DNA of 64,000 bases, from NCBI GenBank assembly GCA_043719555.1, contig JAYSTR010000085.1:1-64000 (forward strand), read 5' to 3'. The stretch comes from UBA4416 sp043719555 (GTDB taxonomy: Bacteria > Bacteroidota > Bacteroidia > B-17B0 > Aurantibacillaceae). Below are positions 1 to 9,800 of this stretch, one piece after another. The position numbers and the translations under genes are program-made. The notes below the pieces were generated by a model. It was not told the origin of the DNA. It worked only from the letters and a program-made list of their open reading frames with translations, and made no database searches. Positions within the stretch are counted from its first letter, which is position 1. Each line of letters begins with the position of its first letter.

Positions 1-224
1 TATTGGTTCTTTGTGATGAGTTTGCAATGACAGGACTAGATGTGATGCGTTATTTATCTAAAAACGAAAACTTTCCATATTCCTCTGCTGGAGCTTATGT
101 GTTTAATTCTCTTCCTCAAAAAATATTGGCAAATTTTTATTTAAAAATTAATCATCCCGAAAGGCCTACGAAATTTTTTACTGATAAAGATGATGCAATT
201 GATTGGTTAAAACAATATATTTGA
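1..224 (+). CDS. STAS-like (DUF7793-type) protein, 5' truncated by window edge
   Basis: Only the last 74 or so codons are in the window; the reading frame is open to base 1, so the true start lies upstream. The visible part closely parallels the C-terminal half of the next gene: both carry an NPYS-like motif, then SxxQKxLANFYLKI, then PERPT and a closing WL segment. I recognise this as a small Bacteroidota family (DUF7793, thought to adopt a STAS/SpoIIAA-like fold). No enzymatic motif is seen. The stop is followed 8 bases later by the ATG of its paralogue, so the two are probably co-transcribed. Family call is moderate; function unknown. Confidence 0.7.
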   Translation, partial: LVLCDEFAMTGLDVMRYLSKNENFPYSSAGAYVFNSLPQKILANFYLKINHPERPTKFFTDKDDAIDWLKQYI

Positions 225-232
225 CATTACAA

Positions 233-637
233 ATGTCAGCAGAAATTAGCAATCCAAAAGTATTCAAAAATTTCGAAGTGTATTGCCGTAATAATTTATA
301 TTACGAAGTACATGTATATAATAATGAATTTTGCGTAGAGGATTTAAAGTTATTAGTTGAGGCTGAAAAGGAACTATCAGGTAAGCAATTACCTGTTTTA
401 GTTTATTGTTTTAAATATGCATCAACAAATGTAGATTTAATGAAGGCGATATCTAAAAATGCTAATAATCCTTATTCATTGGCTGATGCATTTATTATTA
501 GTTCAATGTCACAAAAAATGTTGGCGAATTTTTATCTTAAAATTCATCATCCAGAAAGACCAACTCATTTTTTTAACCATGAAATTGAAGCAAAAAAATG
601 GTTAGAAAAACACATAACATCAGTTTTAGTAGATTGA
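233..637 (+). CDS. STAS-like (DUF7793-type) protein, tandem paralogue
   Basis: Predicted protein of 134 residues starting at ATG 233; an in-frame TTG at 203 would overlap the preceding gene, so the ATG is preferred. The first half (about residues 1-65) has alternating beta-strand/helix character and the second half contains the same NPYS, SxxQKxLANFYLKI and PERPT blocks as the gene before it, which marks a tandem duplication. No signal peptide or membrane segment is seen. A regulatory or ligand-binding STAS-like role is possible by family resemblance only. The stop codon TGA overlaps the likely TTG start of the next gene, which suggests translational coupling. Confidence 0.75.
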   Translation: MSAEISNPKVFKNFEVYCRNNLYYEVHVYNNEFCVEDLKLLVEAEKELSGKQLPVLVYCFKYASTNVDLMKAISKNANNPYSLADAFIISSMSQKMLANFYLKIHHPERPTHFFNHEIEAKKWLEKHITSVLVD

Positions 638-1287
638 AAAAATTAGCTTTAATATTATTTTTCATTCCTAGCCTATTTTTTTGTCAGGAAAAAAAAACAT
701 TTAACTTGTTATTTAATGTAGGATTATCACCTGCTCAAATTCATGGTGATTCTTATAGTGGATTTCATAAGCTAGGTATTATAAGTGGGCTAGGAGTGGA
801 AACTAAATTAAATGATAAATTATCGGCTAGCTTATTGTTTTGGTTTATACAAAAGGGTGCGCAAAAAAACCAAGTTCCCTCAAAAAATGATTTTACTGCC
901 TATTATGTTAATTTAAATTATTTAGAAGTACCAGTTTTATTAAGCTATACATCAAAAAAATATTTATTTGATATAGGATTATCTGCAGCTTATTTAATAA
1001 ATTATGTTGAAGGAAATCAGAATGGTGATTTTACAGGTATTTATCCTTTTAGAAAATTTGATTATTCGGTAAAAGTTGGATTAGGATATAATATTAATGA
1101 AAAGTGGTTTGTGAATTTTAGGAGCAGTAATTCATTTATTACAACACGGCCCAACAAAATTAAGCAAGCCATATATTATAACAATATCATTGCTCGTACT
1201 TTTAATAAAGGCTATTACAATAATATATTAGAAATTACATTAGGTTTTAGACTAAAACCAACGAAAAAAAATGAGCAAAAAACATAA
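634..1287 (+). CDS. Outer-membrane beta-barrel protein (PorT-like family)
   Basis: I place the start at TTG 634, which overlaps the upstream stop (TTGA) and gives a classical signal peptide: two lysines, a hydrophobic stretch (LALILFFIPSLFF) and C-Q. The ATG at 598 would overlap the previous gene by 40 bases and put a polar tail before the signal peptide. The mature protein of about 200 residues has alternating aromatic/hydrophobic strands (VGLSPAQIHGDS, LNYLEVPVLLSY, VKVGLGYNI) and ends in a strand-like segment, typical of the Bacteroidota 'outer membrane beta-barrel' family. Specific cargo or role unknown. The 3' end overlaps ubiX by 17 bases. Confidence 0.7.
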   Translation: MKKLALILFFIPSLFFCQEKKTFNLLFNVGLSPAQIHGDSYSGFHKLGIISGLGVETKLNDKLSASLLFWFIQKGAQKNQVPSKNDFTAYYVNLNYLEVPVLLSYTSKKYLFDIGLSAAYLINYVEGNQNGDFTGIYPFRKFDYSVKVGLGYNINEKWFVNFRSSNSFITTRPNKIKQAIYYNNIIARTFNKGYYNNILEITLGFRLKPTKKNEQKT

Positions 1288-1840
1288 AATAGTAGTAGCA
1301 ATTACTGGTGCTAGTGGTAGCATTTATGCTAAAGTTTTATTAGATAAGTTATCTCAAATAGCTTCTCAAATAGAAAGCGTTGGAATAGTAATGAGCGATA
1401 ATGCAAAAGATGTATGGAAGTATGAATTAGGTAATGAAGATTATAAAAATTATTCATTTGCCTTTTTTGATAAAACTAATTTTTTTGCACCTTTTGCTTC
1501 GGGTTCTGCAAAATACGAAACAATGATAATTTGTCCCTGTAGTATGGGAACTATGGCACGTATTGCATCTGGTATAAGCAATGATTTAACAACACGTGCA
1601 GCTGACGTTATTTTAAAAGAACGTCGTAAATTGTTATTAGTAGTTCGAGATACGCCTTATAGTTTAATTCATATCAATAATATGCAAACTATAACGCAAG
1701 CTGGGGGAATTATTTGCCCTGCATCGCCATCATTTTATAGTAAGCCTCAAAGTTTTGAAGATTTAGCAGCTACTGTAGTTGATAGAGTGTTAGATTTAGC
1801 AGGTTTAGATATATCATCTTTTAGATGGAGTGAAAAATAA
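1271..1840 (+). CDS. ubiX: UbiX-family flavin prenyltransferase
   Basis: 189 residues, normal length for the family. UbiX joins dimethylallyl phosphate to reduced FMN to make prenylated FMN, the cofactor of UbiD-type decarboxylases (quinone biosynthesis or aromatic acid decarboxylation). Visible signatures are the N-terminal GASGSIYAKVL flavin-binding turn, the CSMGTMARIASGI block, NDLTTRAADVILKERR and VRDTPYSLIHINNM, which match the family's conserved order. The gene overlaps the preceding barrel gene by 17 bases and lies 6 bases before the Nth-Bcp gene, so it is in the same operon. No UbiD gene is in this window. Confidence 0.92.
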   Translation: MSKKHKIVVAITGASGSIYAKVLLDKLSQIASQIESVGIVMSDNAKDVWKYELGNEDYKNYSFAFFDKTNFFAPFASGSAKYETMIICPCSMGTMARIASGISNDLTTRAADVILKERRKLLLVVRDTPYSLIHINNMQTITQAGGIICPASPSFYSKPQSFEDLAATVVDRVLDLAGLDISSFRWSEK

Positions 1841-1846
1841 TTATTT

Positions 1847-3028
1847 ATGACAAAAAAAGAACGCTTTGAAGGTGTCATTAATTATTTTAAAAGCCATGTT
1901 CCTGTTGCTGAAACAGAGTTGCAATATTCTAATCCGTTTGAATTACTTGTAGCCGTTATTTTATCGGCACAATGTACTGATGTTCGAATAAACAAAGTTA
2001 CACCAAAATTATTTAAGGATTTTCCAACGCCAGAAGTAATGGCTGTATCAAACTCGGACGTTATTTTTAATTACATACGCAGTGTGAGTTATCCAAATAA
2101 TAAAGCTAAACACTTGGTAGGTATGGCCAATATGTTAGTAAACGATTTTGAGAGTACAGTACCTAGCGAAATAGATAAATTAATTAAATTGCCCGGCGTT
2201 GGTCGTAAAACAGCTAATGTTGTTGCCTCAGTAGTTTACGATAAGCCAGCAATGGCCGTTGATACTCATGTTTTTAGAGTGTCTAATCGATTGGGTTTAA
2301 CAAAGGCCACTAATCCATTACAAAGTGAAAAACAATTAATTGCCCATATACCCGAACAATATATCGCAACGGCCCATCATTGGTTAATATTGCATGGGCG
2401 CTATACGTGCATGGCGCGTTCTCCAAAATGCGAGAGTTGTCCTTTAACGCAATGGTGTAATTATTTTAAAACAAAAGTGAATAAAAAAAATAATCCAATG
2501 GCAGAGAAAAAAGTAGTAATTAAAAAAGTGATTGCAAACTCTAATATTAAACAACCATTTATTCCTTATGAAACTACTTTAAAAGTAGGGGATAAGGCTC
2601 CAAATTTTAAAGCTATTAATCAATATGGTGAAGATATTAAACTAACTGATTTTAAAAATAAAAATGTTATTATTTATTTTTATCCTAAAGATAATACGCC
2701 CGGTTGTACTTTAGAAGCTTGTAGTTTGCGTGATGATTACAACGAATTACATCAAAAAGATTATGTGATACTTGGAGTTAGTGCAGATACAGAAATGATG
2801 CATAAGAAATTTTCCGATAAGTTTTCGTTACCTTTTTCGTTATTAGCAGATGTTGATATGGCAATTATAAAAGCCTATGATGTTTGGGGAAGCAAACAAT
2901 TTATGGGGAAAATTTACGATGGTATTTTGCGCACAACATTTATTATTAATAAAAAGGGAGTTATATCGCATGTAATAACTAAAGTGAAATCTAAAGAACA
3001 TGCTCAACAAATTTTAGACATTATTTAA
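1847..3028 (+). CDS. Endonuclease III fused to Bcp-type peroxiredoxin
   Basis: A 393-residue open frame with two complete enzymes. Residues 1 to about 210 are endonuclease III (base-excision glycosylase/AP lyase): helix-hairpin-helix LPGVGRKTANVV with the catalytic lysine, the catalytic aspartate in VDTHVFRV (about 139), and an iron-sulfur loop with C-x6-C-x2-C-x5-C spacing (about 187-203). After a Lys/Asn-rich linker, residues about 240-393 are a bacterioferritin-comigratory-type peroxiredoxin: LKVGDKAPNF, then PGCTLEAC with peroxidatic and resolving cysteines five residues apart. An internal ATG at 2498 (residue 218, MAEKKVV) could serve as a separate bcp start, so both a fusion and an internally initiated peroxiredoxin may be made. 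No stop separates the halves. Confidence 0.9.
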   Translation: MTKKERFEGVINYFKSHVPVAETELQYSNPFELLVAVILSAQCTDVRINKVTPKLFKDFPTPEVMAVSNSDVIFNYIRSVSYPNNKAKHLVGMANMLVNDFESTVPSEIDKLIKLPGVGRKTANVVASVVYDKPAMAVDTHVFRVSNRLGLTKATNPLQSEKQLIAHIPEQYIATAHHWLILHGRYTCMARSPKCESCPLTQWCNYFKTKVNKKNNPMAEKKVVIKKVIANSNIKQPFIPYETTLKVGDKAPNFKAINQYGEDIKLTDFKNKNVIIYFYPKDNTPGCTLEACSLRDDYNELHQKDYVILGVSADTEMMHKKFSDKFSLPFSLLADVDMAIIKAYDVWGSKQFMGKIYDGILRTTFIINKKGVISHVITKVKSKEHAQQILDII

Positions 3029-3110
3029 TCTTATAATTTTTATAAATATTTTTTTAGATAATCAAATACTATTTTTTTTTAAAATAAAATCATCCCATAT
3101 AAAAATTGGA

Positions 3111-5960
3111 TTGATTTTTTTTTATTTGGTCATATTTAAAAATGTATCGGCTCAGCATCCAGCTTATTTTATTCTTGGAGAAAATCAGTTTAGAGGTATT
3201 CAAATTTATGATGTCATTCAAGATAAAGCTTTAAATTATTGGTTTGCAACAAACGATGGCATTTATTATTTTGATTATCATACCTACGAAAAAATAGAAT
3301 GTGATAAAGATAAAAGTAATTCTGTTTTTAATTTTGTCAAAAATAATGATGGAACAATCTATTGTCATAATTTAAATAATCAAGTTTTTGAAATTAAAAA
3401 TAAAACCTGCAATTTATTTTACGAACTAATGAAAGAAGAATCTAGCTCTGATATTAGTTTAGCTATTTCAGATGATGGTGATTTAGTTGTAGGTGCAAGA
3501 AAAATAATTGTGCTAAATAATAATGGAATTGTTGTTAGTAAATTTAATTTTAGTAATTGTTATTTAGGGCAAGCTTTTACCGATAAGGATAAAAAACTGC
3601 ATTATCACTTTGGTAGTATGGATTCTGTTTTAGTGTACTCTCATAAAACTTTTTCTAAACATAAATTAAATTTATCTAACGATAGATTACAATCAAATGC
3701 TGTTTTAAAATTCTTTAAAATTAATAATCAAAATTATGCATTAGATCTTTTTAATAAAGTATTATATAAATACCAGCCATACACATTTGAATTAGAATCT
3801 TTACCGAACAATAATTTGTTTGGTAGAAGTGGATCTGTAAGGATTTATGAAGTAGGAAATGATATTTGGGTAGCTGGCACTTTACCTGGTGTTTTTTATA
3901 TAAAGGATAATTTAGTTGAAAATAATTATGGGATTAATTATAATGACTATTTTATATCCGATATTTTTAAGGATACAGAAGGTAATATTTTACTTAGCAC
4001 TTTTGATAAAGGAGTGATCGTTGTTCCTGATTTAAAGACACCAGATGTAATTAATACTTTTCATAATGATCCAATAGTATCATTGTATTCTGATAATAAA
4101 TTAGGTTTATTACTTGGCTCATCAAAAGGAAAATTGATGAATTTTAATAATAAAAAAATAGTTGATATCAATACAAATGGTAAAAGACCTATTGAAGCAA
4201 TTTATGGTTCATTAAACTCAAATTTAATTTTATTTGATGATGGGTATATAAGAGGGTACAATAAATTAACAGGTGATATATATAATATTGCGCTTGGCTC
4301 GTTGAAAGATGCTGTATTTTTTTCTGATCGTGATTTTTATTTAGGTACTAATCTCGGAATTCTAAAATGTCATTGGGAAAACGGAAATAATTTTATAATT
4401 GAGAGTATACCGAACTTAAATTATCGGATGTATGACTTAGAGTATAATTCTAATAGTAAATGTTTATACGCATCTACTTCCAATGGAATGTACATTATTG
4501 ATTCTATTGGTAGAAGCAGAAAAATTGAATACTTAGGTGAAAGTATTTATCCGACAAGTCTTAGTTTTAATGATGATAAAATTTATGCTTGTGATAAAAA
4601 AAATGGCATTTTAGTAATTAATCAAAATAAAGTAACCTCTGTTATTAAACCTATTGTATTTGAAAAACAATTGGTTTTAAATAAAATTATAATTCATAAT
4701 AATAGCATTATCGCTAATTCATCTAATGGTTTTTATCAATTTGATTTAAACGGTAAAGTATTAAAATCATTACATACTGTATTTGGATTCAATTCAAAAC
4801 GAGTAATAGATTTTACATTTCACCAAAATAACCTTTGGATTAGCCATTCTGAAGGTGTACAACAAATTCATTTAAATTCAAATCAATTTAATGGATCTAA
4901 ACAAACTATTCGAATTAATAAAATTATTGTAAACGATATAGAAAATACTCATTTAGAAAAAAACAATTTTAATAGTGAACAAAGAAAAATACAATTTAGT
5001 TTAACATTTCCAACCATAAGAAATAGAGAAACAATACGCTATCATTATAAGTTAGTAGGTTATGATTCGAATTGGAATATTAATACCGAAGATGCAAATC
5101 AAATAATTTATAACTCATTAGCTTCTGGTAGTTACACGTTTCAAGTTAAAGCTGAAAATCAAGGTGTGTTTAGTGATGTTGCTTCTTATTCATTTAGTAT
5201 AGATTATCCATTTTATTTTAGATGGTGGTTTATTTTAATAGTAATTGTCTTATTTATTGCCGTAGTATTTTTTATTTATCGTTGGCGTTTATCTATTCAA
5301 CAAAAAAAAATGCAACAAATTAATGAATTGAACGCTTCTAAATTAACGGCTATTCAATCTCAAATGAACCCTCATTTTATTTTTAATTCACTAAATTCTA
5401 TTCAGGATTTAGTATTAAAGGGCGATGTAGAAAACTCCTATTCATACATTACTACATTTTCGAATTTAGTGAGGCGAACGTTGAGTTATTCAGAAAAAGA
5501 CTTTATTGATTTTGAACAAGAAATAAAATTATTGGAAATTTATCTATCATTAGAAAAATTACGTTTCAAAAAAGATTTTGAATATGAAATAGTATACAAT
5601 GATGTGGATGATATTATGCTTCCTCCCTTATTGATACAACCATTTATTGAAAATTCGTTATTACATGGATTGTTGCATAAAGAAGGTGAAAAACGATTAA
5701 AAATATCGTTTAGTTTAAAAGATGTTTTAATATGTGTGATTGAAGATAATGGTGTGGGGCGCGAAAAATCAAAAGCGATTAAATTACGTCAAAAAAGCGA
5801 ACACGAATCTTTTTCAGGAAAAGCAATTCACAAACGTTTCGAAATTTTAAGTGATGTTTTTGAAGGAAATTTTGGTTACGTGTATGAGGATTTATATAAC
5901 AATGATGAAGCGATTGGCACCAAAGTTACGTTGTCTATTCCTGTAAAACATAAGTTTTAA
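3111..5960 (+). CDS. Sensor histidine kinase: beta-propeller, Y_Y_Y, LytS-type kinase
   Basis: About 949 residues. The N-terminal two thirds is a periplasmic sensor with repeated short propeller-like blades (for example DVIQDKALNYWFATNDGIYYF), followed by a Y_Y_Y domain (about 640-695; YHYKLVGYDSNWN, SGSYTFQVKAEN), a membrane helix (about 701-725), and a LytS/His_kinase domain with QMNPHFIFNSLNS (phospho-acceptor His near 753) and an ATPase lid region (PFIENSLLHG, EDNGVGREKS). Start is uncertain: there is no upstream ATG, and TTG 3111 cuts into a signal peptide whose basic n-region is encoded in frame further upstream (bases 3084-3110). Paired with the LytTR regulator 68 bases downstream. Confidence 0.85.
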   Translation: MIFFYLVIFKNVSAQHPAYFILGENQFRGIQIYDVIQDKALNYWFATNDGIYYFDYHTYEKIECDKDKSNSVFNFVKNNDGTIYCHNLNNQVFEIKNKTCNLFYELMKEESSSDISLAISDDGDLVVGARKIIVLNNNGIVVSKFNFSNCYLGQAFTDKDKKLHYHFGSMDSVLVYSHKTFSKHKLNLSNDRLQSNAVLKFFKINNQNYALDLFNKVLYKYQPYTFELESLPNNNLFGRSGSVRIYEVGNDIWVAGTLPGVFYIKDNLVENNYGINYNDYFISDIFKDTEGNILLSTFDKGVIVVPDLKTPDVINTFHNDPIVSLYSDNKLGLLLGSSKGKLMNFNNKKIVDINTNGKRPIEAIYGSLNSNLILFDDGYIRGYNKLTGDIYNIALGSLKDAVFFSDRDFYLGTNLGILKCHWENGNNFIIESIPNLNYRMYDLEYNSNSKCLYASTSNGMYIIDSIGRSRKIEYLGESIYPTSLSFNDDKIYACDKKNGILVINQNKVTSVIKPIVFEKQLVLNKIIIHNNSIIANSSNGFYQFDLNGKVLKSLHTVFGFNSKRVIDFTFHQNNLWISHSEGVQQIHLNSNQFNGSKQTIRINKIIVNDIENTHLEKNNFNSEQRKIQFSLTFPTIRNRETIRYHYKLVGYDSNWNINTEDANQIIYNSLASGSYTFQVKAENQGVFSDVASYSFSIDYPFYFRWWFILIVIVLFIAVVFFIYRWRLSIQQKKMQQINELNASKLTAIQSQMNPHFIFNSLNSIQDLVLKGDVENSYSYITTFSNLVRRTLSYSEKDFIDFEQEIKLLEIYLSLEKLRFKKDFEYEIVYNDVDDIMLPPLLIQPFIENSLLHGLLHKEGEKRLKISFSLKDVLICVIEDNGVGREKSKAIKLRQKSEHESFSGKAIHKRFEILSDVFEGNFGYVYEDLYNNDEAIGTKVTLSIPVKHKF

Positions 5961-6028
5961 TCCATTGCTAAATAAAATGAGATGATTACTGAATTTATTT
6001 CTTTAGTTTATAAAAAGGAATCTTAAGT

Positions 6029-6781
6029 TTGTATGAAGTGAATAAAATTAAAGCCATATTAGTTGATGATGAAGAAGGCGCAAGAGATGTGCTTGAAAAT
6101 TTGTTGCTTCGTTTTTGTCCAGAAGTTGAACTGCTAGCGAAGTGTATTAACTTAAAAGAGGCTGTAGAAAAAATTAATATCTTAAAACCAAATTTGGTTT
6201 TTTTAGATATAGAAATGCCAAACTATGCTGGTTACGAAATTGTAAATTTTTTTGATAAAATCGATTTCGATATTGTGTTCGTTACAGCATACGATCAATA
6301 TGCCATTAGAGCATTCGAAATTGCAGCCATCGATTATTTATTAAAACCTATAGATATAGAACGTTTGAAAAAAGCTATTGGTAGGGTAGTGGTAAATGAA
6401 AATATAGAGCAACAAGCCGATAGACTTTCATTATTGAGTAGTTCATTGGAAGGTAAACAATTGAAAAATATTATCGTTAGCGATAAAGGACAGCAAAATG
6501 TCGTTGCTATTGAAAATATTATAGCCATTGAAGCTCAAGAATCGTATTGCGTAATTTACACAATTGATAAAAAATTTACCGTAAGTAAAAATCTAAAGCA
6601 TTTTGAAACTATTTTAGATACACTGCCACAATTTTTCAGAGCACATAAATCTTGGTTAATTAATAGTAAACATATCCAACATTACTCAAAATCGGAATTA
6701 ACGATACAATTGTCTAATGGTATAATTACCAAGCTTTCTAAGTATAAAAAAGCGGAGTTCGAAGAGTTAATTATTTCTTAA
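6029..6781 (+). CDS. LytTR-family response regulator
   Basis: About 250 residues: a receiver domain (acidic pocket VDDEEGARD; phospho-acceptor Asp near residue 60 in FLDIEMP; switch residues in VTAYDQYAIRAF and the conserved lysine in LLKP) followed by a LytTR DNA-binding domain from about residue 145 (IIAIEAQESYCVIYT, FRAHKSWLINSKHI). The start is TTG 6029 or GTG 6038, three codons later. It is the natural partner of the kinase upstream. LytTR regulators bind direct repeats in promoters; the T9SS-exported protein gene just downstream is a candidate target, by position only. Confidence 0.9.
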   Translation: MYEVNKIKAILVDDEEGARDVLENLLLRFCPEVELLAKCINLKEAVEKINILKPNLVFLDIEMPNYAGYEIVNFFDKIDFDIVFVTAYDQYAIRAFEIAAIDYLLKPIDIERLKKAIGRVVVNENIEQQADRLSLLSSSLEGKQLKNIIVSDKGQQNVVAIENIIAIEAQESYCVIYTIDKKFTVSKNLKHFETILDTLPQFFRAHKSWLINSKHIQHYSKSELTIQLSNGIITKLSKYKKAEFEELIIS

Positions 6782-6802
6782 TAAATCCATTAACAAAGTA
6801 AA

Positions 6803-6833
6803 TTGTCCGTTCCTGAACTATAATTAATCTTTG
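6803..6833 (+). promoter_or_regulatory. Possible promoter of the T9SS beta-helix protein gene
   Basis: The segment AATCTTTG (6826-6833) matches the Bacteroidota -7 consensus TAnnTTTG except for the first base, with a TTG 20 bases upstream. It sits about 50 bases before ATG 6883 in the only sizeable gap between regulator and secreted-protein gene. Confidence 0.35.
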
Positions 6834-6882
6834 TAGGTTTTAGTTCTATGTTTGTTTTTAATTAATTTAAAAACAAACCACT

Positions 6883-9800
6883 ATGAGAAACTTTTTATTT
6901 ACCCTATTAACGCTATTTATTGTTACAAAAGCTACTAGTCAATGCACAGTTGCTACCAATTCTTATTCATCTAATTTTGATAGTAATACAAACAATTTAC
7001 TACCCACTTGTTGGACAACTCCATACACAAATGGTGGCTCAGAAGTAGGTGTAAATATTAATGGACAAGGTGTAGGTGGCTCTGTAGGTTATATCTATCT
7101 TAGTAATTCCGTTGGAGGGTCTCGTCATTTTGTTATGCCGAAAGTTACAAATGCTAACGGGATATTAAGTTTAACTGCTAAAAGAGCTATATCAGGAAAT
7201 ACAACTCCTATGGAAATTGGTATTATGACGGATCCAAATAACGTTGCCACATTTAGTGTTATGGCATCTTATAATCTACCTCTCGCTTATACTACTTATA
7301 ATGTTAATTTAGCTAACTACACAGGTACTGGACAATACATAGCTGTTAAATCATATTTTAGTAATACCGGCACTGTTGCTTGGATTGACAACGTTAGTTA
7401 TAATGCCTTTTCAGGATCAGGGCCTGTAATTTATGTTGATAAAGACGCTATTGGATTAAATAATGGTACTAGTTGGACGGATGCTTATACTGACTTAAAT
7501 AATGCACTAACAAACTCAACATTTAATGTTGGGCAAGAAATGTGGATTGCAGATGGAACATACAAACCACATGCTATAGATAGAAATATTGCTTTTACAT
7601 TACCTCATAATGCGAAAATATATGGTGGTTTTTCAGGAACAGAAACCTTAAAATCACAAAGAAATCCGTCTCTATATCCTGTTATTTTAAGTGGAGATTT
7701 AAGTGGAAATGACAATGCTGTTTTAGACCCAACCGAAGCAACGCGTCAAGATAATTCATATCATATTTTTAGTCTTGTTGGAGAAAAAAGAGATATCATC
7801 GTGGATGGTGTTACTTTAAGTGGAGCTAATGCCAATGGAACAGGAAATGAAAATACGGCAAGTGTAATTTTAATGACACATATAGCGGCAAATAATTTAA
7901 TATCAGTTGATTTTTCTGATGTAATTATCGAAAATAATACGGCTACAAATGCAGCTATTTTTCAAGCTATACAATTTGCTACTCAAGGTTCAACTTCAAT
8001 TTTAAATCTTTCGAAATGTACTGTTAGAAATAATAAAGGAAACAGTGTTTTAGGCAATATGTTATACGTTGGACATAGAACTTACAATCAAAAAACTTAC
8101 GGAACAATTTTAAATTCATTGTTTTACAAAAACACATGTGCTAGTGGAACATCATCAGTAATATATAATAAAGTAAATGGTGGTTCTGGTGTAGTTACTC
8201 CAATTTACGTTAGAAACTGTACATTCTCTAATAATTCATCAACTACTGGTAATGTTGTTTATCTTAACAGCTCTACTGATAGTAAATTTTCAAACAATAT
8301 ATTTTATGGTAATGGAAATACTACACCAGTTGGTTGGGTTAATTCCGGTGTAATAGCATCAGTTTTTAATAATTGTATTTCTGAAGATCCAGCATTTGGT
8401 TTAAACCAAAATCCTTTATTTAAGGATGCAGCAAATAATGATTATCATTTCGATTGCTCAGGGAATTCGCCTGCAATTAATGCAGGAAACTCAACTGGAA
8501 TATCAGTATTGGAAAAAGATTTTGATGGTAATTCCAGATTAGTAGGTACAGTTGATATTGGCGCTTTGGAATATAGAAATAGAATTTCTACATCAGCTTC
8601 TAATATTTCTGTCTGCCTTGGAAACAATATATCTCTGACTGCAAATTATGGAACTGGGATAAGTTGGTCAAGTGGCATTACTGATGGTGTTCCTTTTACT
8701 CCAACTATTTCACAAAACTATACTGTAACTGGAATAAATGAAAATGGATGTGCAGATCAGGCCGTTTCTGTAATTACAGTAAAGTCCCCCACATTTTCAA
8801 TTAATAGTGGTTCGATATGTTTAGGTAAATCTTTTACAATTACACCAACAGGAGCAACTTCATATACTATTGAAGGAAATACAGCTATAAAAACGCCTAC
8901 CACAACTACAACTTACACTGTTTTAACAGAATATAGTTCAACTCGTTATGCAATTAATTTTGATGGAACCAATGATTATTTATCTGCCGCAATTTCTCCT
9001 TCATTTAACTATAATTTAGGGTATAGTTATGAAGCATGGGTAAAATTAGACATTGCGGGTGCAGGTGCATCAAGAGCAATTTTCTTTACAGGAACAAGTG
9101 CTTCAAGTAATATCGAAATCTACACTCAATCTGGGTCAAATTATTTAGTAGTAGTTCATAATAGAGGTATAGTTGGTTTTACATCAAGTGGGCAGACCTT
9201 TCCTATACCTCCAATTAACACATGGTTTCATTTAGCGGTAACTTATGATGGAAGTGCAATTAAAGTATATTATGATGGTGTACTAAAAACGCCAAACTCA
9301 ACAATAGCTGGTTCTCCTTTACAAAAATCAATAGGAGCCGAGTTAAGTATTGGATATATGAAAAGTATGATTGGAAACCCAGGATTTGGCTTTTCAACAC
9401 TAAAAGGTAAAACGGAAGAAGTTAGAGTCTGGAACAATGTAAGAACTCAGTCTGAGATTTTAGCAAATAAAAATAATTGTGTTCCTATAACTTCAACAGG
9501 TCTAGTTAATTATTATCCCTTTTTAGGTGGAAGTGGTGTAAATTCAGTAGATGAAGTGTCGGGTAATAACTTAACTTTAAATAATATGAATTCGAGTAAT
9601 TGGGAGGCAGCTACAAATGTTAGTTGTTCAAATGTGTGTGCGATTAATTCAATTTTATCATCTTCAATTACAGTAAATCAATTACCGAACATTGGTATAG
9701 TTTCAAATAATACTTTGCTTTGTGTTGGCGAAACCACTAGTTTAACTGCAAACGGAGCAACAAGTTATACTTGGAATACAGCCTCTTCAAATACGATTAT

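Noticed and set aside
598..633. ATG start at 598 for the outer-membrane barrel protein
   Set aside because: It overlaps the preceding gene by 40 bases and adds polar residues before a good signal peptide that begins at TTG 634.
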